8,123 bases of DNA from Lautropia sp. SCN 70-15 (GTDB lineage Bacteria > Pseudomonadota > Gammaproteobacteria > Burkholderiales > Burkholderiaceae_E), in contig MEEC01000206.1 of NCBI GenBank assembly GCA_001724315.1, positions 1 through 8,123 on the forward strand, read 5' to 3'. Shown here one piece after another: positions 5,251 to 8,123 of the stretch (the first letter of the stretch is position 1; each line of letters starts with the position of its first letter). The notes beneath the pieces were generated by a model. It saw nothing but the letters and a program-made list of their open reading frames with translations. It ran no database searches and was not told the origin of the DNA. The translations under genes and the position numbers were made by a program.

Positions 5251-6609
5251 TCATGCCAGGCCGTAAGCCATCCTCAAAAGGGTGATGGGGTGCGCCAGTT
5301 TGCCGTCGACATTGCGGCCGGCCTCGGTCATCCCCTGCTCGATGTGGTGGCCGGCGAGCTGGCAGTCCGACGCGATCCAGTCGGGCTCGCCGCCGCCCGG
5401 GTGCTCGCCCATCTGCCGGAACACCGGCCGGCCGATCTTCATCGCGACCTCGTGGAACTCCTTCTTCACCCCCCAGGTGCCGGCGTGGCCCGAGCAGCGC
5501 TCGATGGCGTTGACGTTCGTGTCGGGCACCATCTGCAGCATCTCGCGGGTCTTCTGGCCCACGTTCTGCACCCGCAGGTGGCAGGCGATGTGGTACGAGA
5601 CCTTGCCCAGCGCGGTCTTGAAGTCGGTCTTCAGCAGGCCGTCCTTCGCGCGGGCCACGAAGTACTCGAAGGGGTCGTACATCGCTTCCTGGACCGCCTT
5701 CACGTCGGCGTCGTCCGGGAACATCAGCGGCAGCTCCTGCTTGAACATCAGCGCGCAGGAGGGAATGGGCGCGAGGATCGCGTAGCCCTCGCGCGCGAGC
5801 TTCGCCAGCGCCGGGATGTTCTTTTCCTTGAGCGCCGCGACCGACTCGAGGTCGCCGAGCTCGAGCTTGGGCATGCCGCAGCAGGCCTCCTTCTCGGCCA
5901 GCACGTGCGGGATCTCGTTGTGCTCCAGCACCTTGATCAGGTCGTGGCCGATGCCGGGCTCGTTGTAGTTGATGTAGCAGGTCGCGTAGATCGCGACCTT
6001 GCCGGGGGTGCGCTCGCCGTCGCGCACCGGGTAGCCCTTCGAGGGCGCGGCGTAGGCGCGGAACTTCTCGCTGGTGAACTCGGGCAGCCAGGCCTTGTGG
6101 TGAACGCCGAGCTGCTTCTCGACCACGTTGCGCACCGTCTTGTTCTTCGCCAGCGCGTTGACCGCCTTGACCACCACCGGGATGCCGGCCAGCGTGCCGT
6201 TGCGATCGGTCGAGGACAGCTGCTTGTCACGGAACCGGGTGGGCGTGCCCTGCCGGAACTGGATCGCCTTGGCGCGCAGCATCAGGTGGGGGAAGTCCAG
6301 GTTCCACGGGTGCGGCGGCACGTACGGGCACTTGGTCATGTAGCAGACGTCGCACAGGTAGCACTGGTCCACCACCTTCCAGTAGTCCTTGCGATCGACG
6401 CCGTCGACCTCCATGGTGGACGACTCGTCGACCAGGTCGAACAGGGTGGGGAACGCGTTGCACAGGCTGACGCAGCGCCGGCATCCGTGGCAGATGTCGA
6501 AGACGCGCTCCATCTCGTCGAGCGCGGACTTCTCGTCGTAGAACTCGGGGTTCTTCCAGTCGAGAGGATGGCGGATGGGGGCTTCGAGCGATCCTTCGCG
6601 TACGGTCAT
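5251..6609 (-). CDS. GlpC/HdrD-like iron-sulfur protein with two 4Fe-4S motifs and CCG-type domains
   Basis: This 452-residue protein starts at ATG 6609-6607, preceded by AGGGA. The N-terminal ferredoxin-like part has two cluster motifs: Cys40, 43, 46, 50, and Cys83, 86, 89, 94 followed by PYVPP. The first CCG-type domain has Cys211, the pair Cys243-Cys244-Gly and Cys285 in SCALMFKQELP. The second has Cys343, then CSG at 372-374 where a full motif would read CCG, and Cys416. The C-terminal CSGHAGTWGVKKE and HPITLL segments resemble GlpC, the iron-sulfur subunit of anaerobic glycerol-3-phosphate dehydrogenase, but no glpA/glpB is present. CCG domains in HdrB/HdrD hold noncubane clusters for disulfide or quinone-linked electron transfer; the second site may bind a simpler cluster here. 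There is no membrane segment. It is likely an electron carrier or reductase partnered with the rubrerythrin and DUF3501 neighbours. Confidence 0.88.
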   Translation of the reverse strand: MTVREGSLEAPIRHPLDWKNPEFYDEKSALDEMERVFDICHGCRRCVSLCNAFPTLFDLVDESSTMEVDGVDRKDYWKVVDQCYLCDVCYMTKCPYVPPHPWNLDFPHLMLRAKAIQFRQGTPTRFRDKQLSSTDRNGTLAGIPVVVKAVNALAKNKTVRNVVEKQLGVHHKAWLPEFTSEKFRAYAAPSKGYPVRDGERTPGKVAIYATCYINYNEPGIGHDLIKVLEHNEIPHVLAEKEACCGMPKLELGDLESVAALKEKNIPALAKLAREGYAILAPIPSCALMFKQELPLMFPDDADVKAVQEAMYDPFEYFVARAKDGLLKTDFKTALGKVSYHIACHLRVQNVGQKTREMLQMVPDTNVNAIERCSGHAGTWGVKKEFHEVAMKIGRPVFRQMGEHPGGGEPDWIASDCQLAGHHIEQGMTEAGRNVDGKLAHPITLLRMAYGLA

Positions 6610-6652
6610 CGTCGTTCCCTGCAGAGGTCTTCGTGTTCGATGGGGCCGGTGC

Positions 6653-6670
6653 CGCCGGCGCGAGCCGGCG
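6653..6670. other. 7-bp hairpin with GCGA loop upstream of the Fe-S protein gene
   Basis: CGCCGGC (6653-6659) pairs with GCCGGCG (6664-6670) around GCGA, a GNRA-type tetraloop when read as + strand RNA. It lies 44 bases upstream of the - strand gene start. No T run follows on either strand. It may be a leader structure or only a chance palindrome in GC-rich DNA. Confidence 0.25.
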
Positions 6671-6671
6671 C

Positions 6672-6692
6672 CCGGAACGCGTGTCCGGAACG
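6672..6692. promoter_or_regulatory. Paired 8-bp direct repeats, possible operator
   Basis: CCGGAACG occurs at 6672-6679 and again at 6685-6692, separated by CGTGT (13-bp period). The block lies between the rubrerythrin terminator and the Fe-S gene, where that gene's own promoter should be. A tandem-site regulator is possible; no known motif is recognised. Confidence 0.25.
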
Positions 6693-6716
6693 AAAAGGGG
6701 AGCGCGCGCGCTCCCC
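6693..6716 (-). terminator. Intrinsic terminator of the rubrerythrin gene
   Basis: A perfect 20-base palindrome at 6697-6716, GGGGAGCG-CGCG-CGCTCCCC, folds into an 8-bp stem with a 4-base loop. Read on the - strand it is followed at once by TTTT (6696-6693) and then CGTT. It lies 65 bases past the rubrerythrin stop. The + strand side has no T run, so it works for the - strand only. The following Fe-S gene therefore probably needs its own promoter or read-through. Confidence 0.82.
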
Positions 6717-6781
6717 CGTCCGCTGGCCGGAGAGCGTCGTGCGGCAGTCGTCGGCCGCGCGACGCACCCCCGGACGGGCGA

Positions 6782-7201
6782 TCAGGCCAGGCCTTCGAGA
6801 GCCTTGGCGAACTTGTTCGCGTGCGAACGCTCGGCCTTGGCCAGCGTCTCGAACCAGTCGGCGATCTCGTCGAAGCCTTCGTCGCGCGCGGTCTTGGCCA
6901 TGCCCGGGTACATGTCGGTGTACTCGTGGGTCTCGCCGGCGACGGCGGCCTTCAGGTTGGCTTCCGAGGAGCCGATCGGCAGGTCGGTGGCGGGGTCGCC
7001 CACTTCGGCCAGGTAGTCCAGGTGGCCGTGCGCGTGGCCGGTCTCGCCTTCGGCGGTGGAGCGGAACAGCGTGGCGACTTCCGGGTGGCCTTCGACGTCG
7101 GCCTTGTTTGCGAAGTACAGGTAGCGGCGGTTGGCCTGGCTCTCGCCGGCGAACGCATCCTTCAGGTTCTGATGGGTCTTCGTTCCCTTCAGGCTCGGCA
7201 T
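6782..7201 (-). CDS. Rubrerythrin-family diiron protein lacking the rubredoxin domain
   Basis: The 139-residue protein starts at ATG 7201-7199, with AAGGAG 7 bases upstream. It is a four-helix ferritin-like protein with every classical rubrerythrin diiron ligand in place: Glu20, Glu53 and His56 (EGETGH), Glu90 and Glu93 (GETHEY), Glu124 and His127 (AERSH). Spacing is within a few residues of the Desulfovibrio protein. It ends after the last helix, so the C-terminal rubredoxin domain with its CxxC pairs is absent and the protein contains no cysteine. Such short forms reduce hydrogen peroxide with electrons from a separate donor, in the cytoplasm. The neighbouring iron-sulfur protein is a candidate donor by context only. 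The gene has its own terminator and probable promoter. Family is confident. Confidence 0.93.
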   Translation of the reverse strand: MPSLKGTKTHQNLKDAFAGESQANRRYLYFANKADVEGHPEVATLFRSTAEGETGHAHGHLDYLAEVGDPATDLPIGSSEANLKAAVAGETHEYTDMYPGMAKTARDEGFDEIADWFETLAKAERSHANKFAKALEGLA

Positions 7202-7273
7202 TGAAGTCTCCTTGATTGACGGTGGGTCGGAGGATCGCCGGACCGTGCTCGACGGTCGTCGGCGAGCGCCAAA

Positions 7274-7303
7274 AGGTTAGCAAACTCCGATTGCGCGGGC
7301 CAA
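7274..7303 (-). promoter_or_regulatory. Possible sigma70-type promoter of the rubrerythrin gene
   Basis: On the - strand, TTGGCC (7303-7298) and TAACCT (7279-7274) are spaced by 18 bases, and the -10 is preceded by TGC, an extended -10 element. The whole 7261-7330 stretch is locally AT-richer than its surroundings. Expected leader length is about 65 bases. This is a by-eye match only. Confidence 0.4.
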
Positions 7304-7330
7304 TTGACGAAACATATCCGATTGATTGCG

Positions 7331-8123
7331 TCAGGCTATCGCACGACCGTCGCGGGCACGCGCGGGGGCCGATGCGAGGCCCGGGAGCTCGAGGCGGGCG
7401 CGCAGCCCGCTTCCGGGCGTGGACGCGAGCCTGAGGCTGCCTCCGTAGCGGCGGGCGATGCGGTCGACGATCGCCAGCCCGAGTCCCGCGCCGCCGCTGT
7501 CGCTGCGTTCGGCGTCCATTCGCTCGAAGGGGCGAAGCAGCCGTTCGAGCTGTTCGGCGGGCACGCCCGGGCCGGCGTCGGCCACTTCGATGGCGATGCC
7601 GGTCGGGGTGGCCGACGCCCGCAACGCGATCCGCGCCACGCCGTCCGCGCTGCGGCCGTAGCGCAGCGCGTTGTCGATCAGGTTGCCGATCGCGCGAATC
7701 AGGTCGGTGGGATCGCCCTCCCAGCTGCGCGTGTCGCCAGTGTCCACCGACAGCTCCAGCGCGTCGGCGGCGACGAGCGGGCGATAGCTCGACGCGGCGG
7801 CTTCGATCACTGCGGGCACGTCGACCGCTTCGCCGCGCGGCGGTTGCGCGATCCGCGCGTAGTGCACGAACTGTCCGACGATGCGATCGATCCGGTCGAT
7901 GTCGCCGGCCATGGCCTCGCGCTGCGCCTCGTCCAGCCGCGCCAGCTCGATCTCCATGCGCAGGCGCGCGAGCGGGCTGCGGATGTCGTGGGAGATGCCG
8001 GCCAGCGCGATCGTGCGGTCCCGCTCGAGCGCCGCCAGGTCGGCGGCCATCCGGTTGAAGCGCCGGTTGAGCTCGGCGATCTCGATGGGACCGCGCACCG
8101 GCAGCGGCGGCGGCGCCTCGCCG
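7331..8123 (-). CDS. EnvZ-type sensor histidine kinase, 5' truncated by the window
   Basis: The frame is open to the window edge and its stop is at 7333-7331, leaving 263 visible residues. The start and the sensor/membrane part lie beyond 8123. The visible part begins with the end of a HAMP linker (IAELNRRFNRMAADLAALERDR), then the H-box ISHDIRSPLARLRMEIE with the phospho-accepting His at visible residue 45 (codon 7990-7988). It continues with the ATPase domain: N-box NLIDNALRYG, G1 DAGPGVP, F-box RPFERMD and G2 GGAGLGLAIVDRIA. The H-box resembles EnvZ/OmpR-type kinases. A response regulator gene is expected upstream, outside the window. A short Ala/Arg-rich tail follows the ATPase domain. 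The gene precedes rubrerythrin on the same strand by 129 bases, but the likely promoter between them argues for separate transcription. The stimulus cannot be inferred. Confidence 0.93.
   Translation of the reverse strand, partial: GEAPPPLPVRGPIEIAELNRRFNRMAADLAALERDRTIALAGISHDIRSPLARLRMEIELARLDEAQREAMAGDIDRIDRIVGQFVHYARIAQPPRGEAVDVPAVIEAAASSYRPLVAADALELSVDTGDTRSWEGDPTDLIRAIGNLIDNALRYGRSADGVARIALRASATPTGIAIEVADAGPGVPAEQLERLLRPFERMDAERSDSGGAGLGLAIVDRIARRYGGSLRLASTPGSGLRARLELPGLASAPARARDGRAIA

Noticed and set aside
3544..6609. Idea that the lipoyl carrier and the Hdr-like protein form an sHdr-type sulfur oxidation system
   Set aside because: They are in opposing operons, the Fe-S protein is GlpC-like, and the other sHdr subunits (HdrA, HdrC and partners) are absent. 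The carrier is tied to an E1 instead.
6701..6711. Alternating GC run (GCGCGCGCGC) as a Z-DNA or simple-repeat feature
   Set aside because: It is fully explained as the inner part of the rubrerythrin terminator palindrome and is very short.
5134..7215. 693-codon open frame on the + strand opposite the Fe-S protein and rubrerythrin genes
   Set aside because: It mirrors two genes with clear motifs on the - strand. Its product is low-complexity, rich in Leu, Val, His and Arg with no domain, as expected from antisense frames in GC-rich DNA.
7241..7257. GACCG / CGGTC stem in the rubrerythrin leader
   Set aside because: It has only 5 bp with a 7-base loop, which is expected by chance at this GC content.
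7301..7334. Possible FNR box near the rubrerythrin promoter (TTGATTGCGTCAGG, TTGACGAAACATAT)
   Set aside because: Only one half-site resembles the consensus in each case; the second halves do not match ATCAA.

Overview
The window is GC-rich (roughly two thirds G+C), with dense genes, short gaps and the third-position G/C bias of a betaproteobacterium. Gene types and order suggest Burkholderiales; this is inferred from protein character, not from a marker gene. No RNA gene, CRISPR array, insertion sequence or phage gene is visible, and no gene-free stretch exceeds 300 bases. Both window ends cut through genes.

Left half, + strand. A 5'-truncated TrpB2-type tryptophan synthase beta-like gene (1-1104) is followed, with a one-base stop/start overlap, by a 93-residue GNAT-like protein (1104-1385). 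Next comes a compact four-gene unit: thiamine-diphosphate dehydrogenase E1 alpha (1485-2492), E1 beta (2507-3547), a free-standing 83-residue lipoyl domain (3544-3795) and a lipoate ligase/octanoyltransferase-like protein (3798-4502). The unit has an E1 and a lipoyl carrier with its likely modifying enzyme, but no E2 acyltransferase core and no E3 in view. In front of it lies a perfect FNR/ANR consensus box, TTGATCGCGATCAA, overlapping the stop codon of the GNAT gene. A -10-like hexamer sits exactly where a class II FNR-activated promoter would have it, so oxygen-limited expression is the best reading.

Right half, - strand. Converging on the E1 unit is a set read from right to left: a rubrerythrin without rubredoxin domain (7201-6782) with its own intrinsic terminator; a GlpC/HdrD-like protein with two 4Fe-4S motifs and CCG-type domains (6609-5251); and a DUF3501 protein (5140-4556). 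The last two genes are separated by a large imperfect inverted repeat (5152-5244). Upstream of rubrerythrin, on the same strand, is the 3' part of an EnvZ-type sensor histidine kinase (8123-7331).

Taken together, the window pairs a probably anaerobically induced, truncated 2-oxoacid dehydrogenase system with an iron-sulfur/diiron redox module. A functional link between the two halves is conjecture. The strongest leads are the E2-less lipoyl system with its FNR-type promoter and the uncharacterised rubrerythrin / Fe-S / DUF3501 module.
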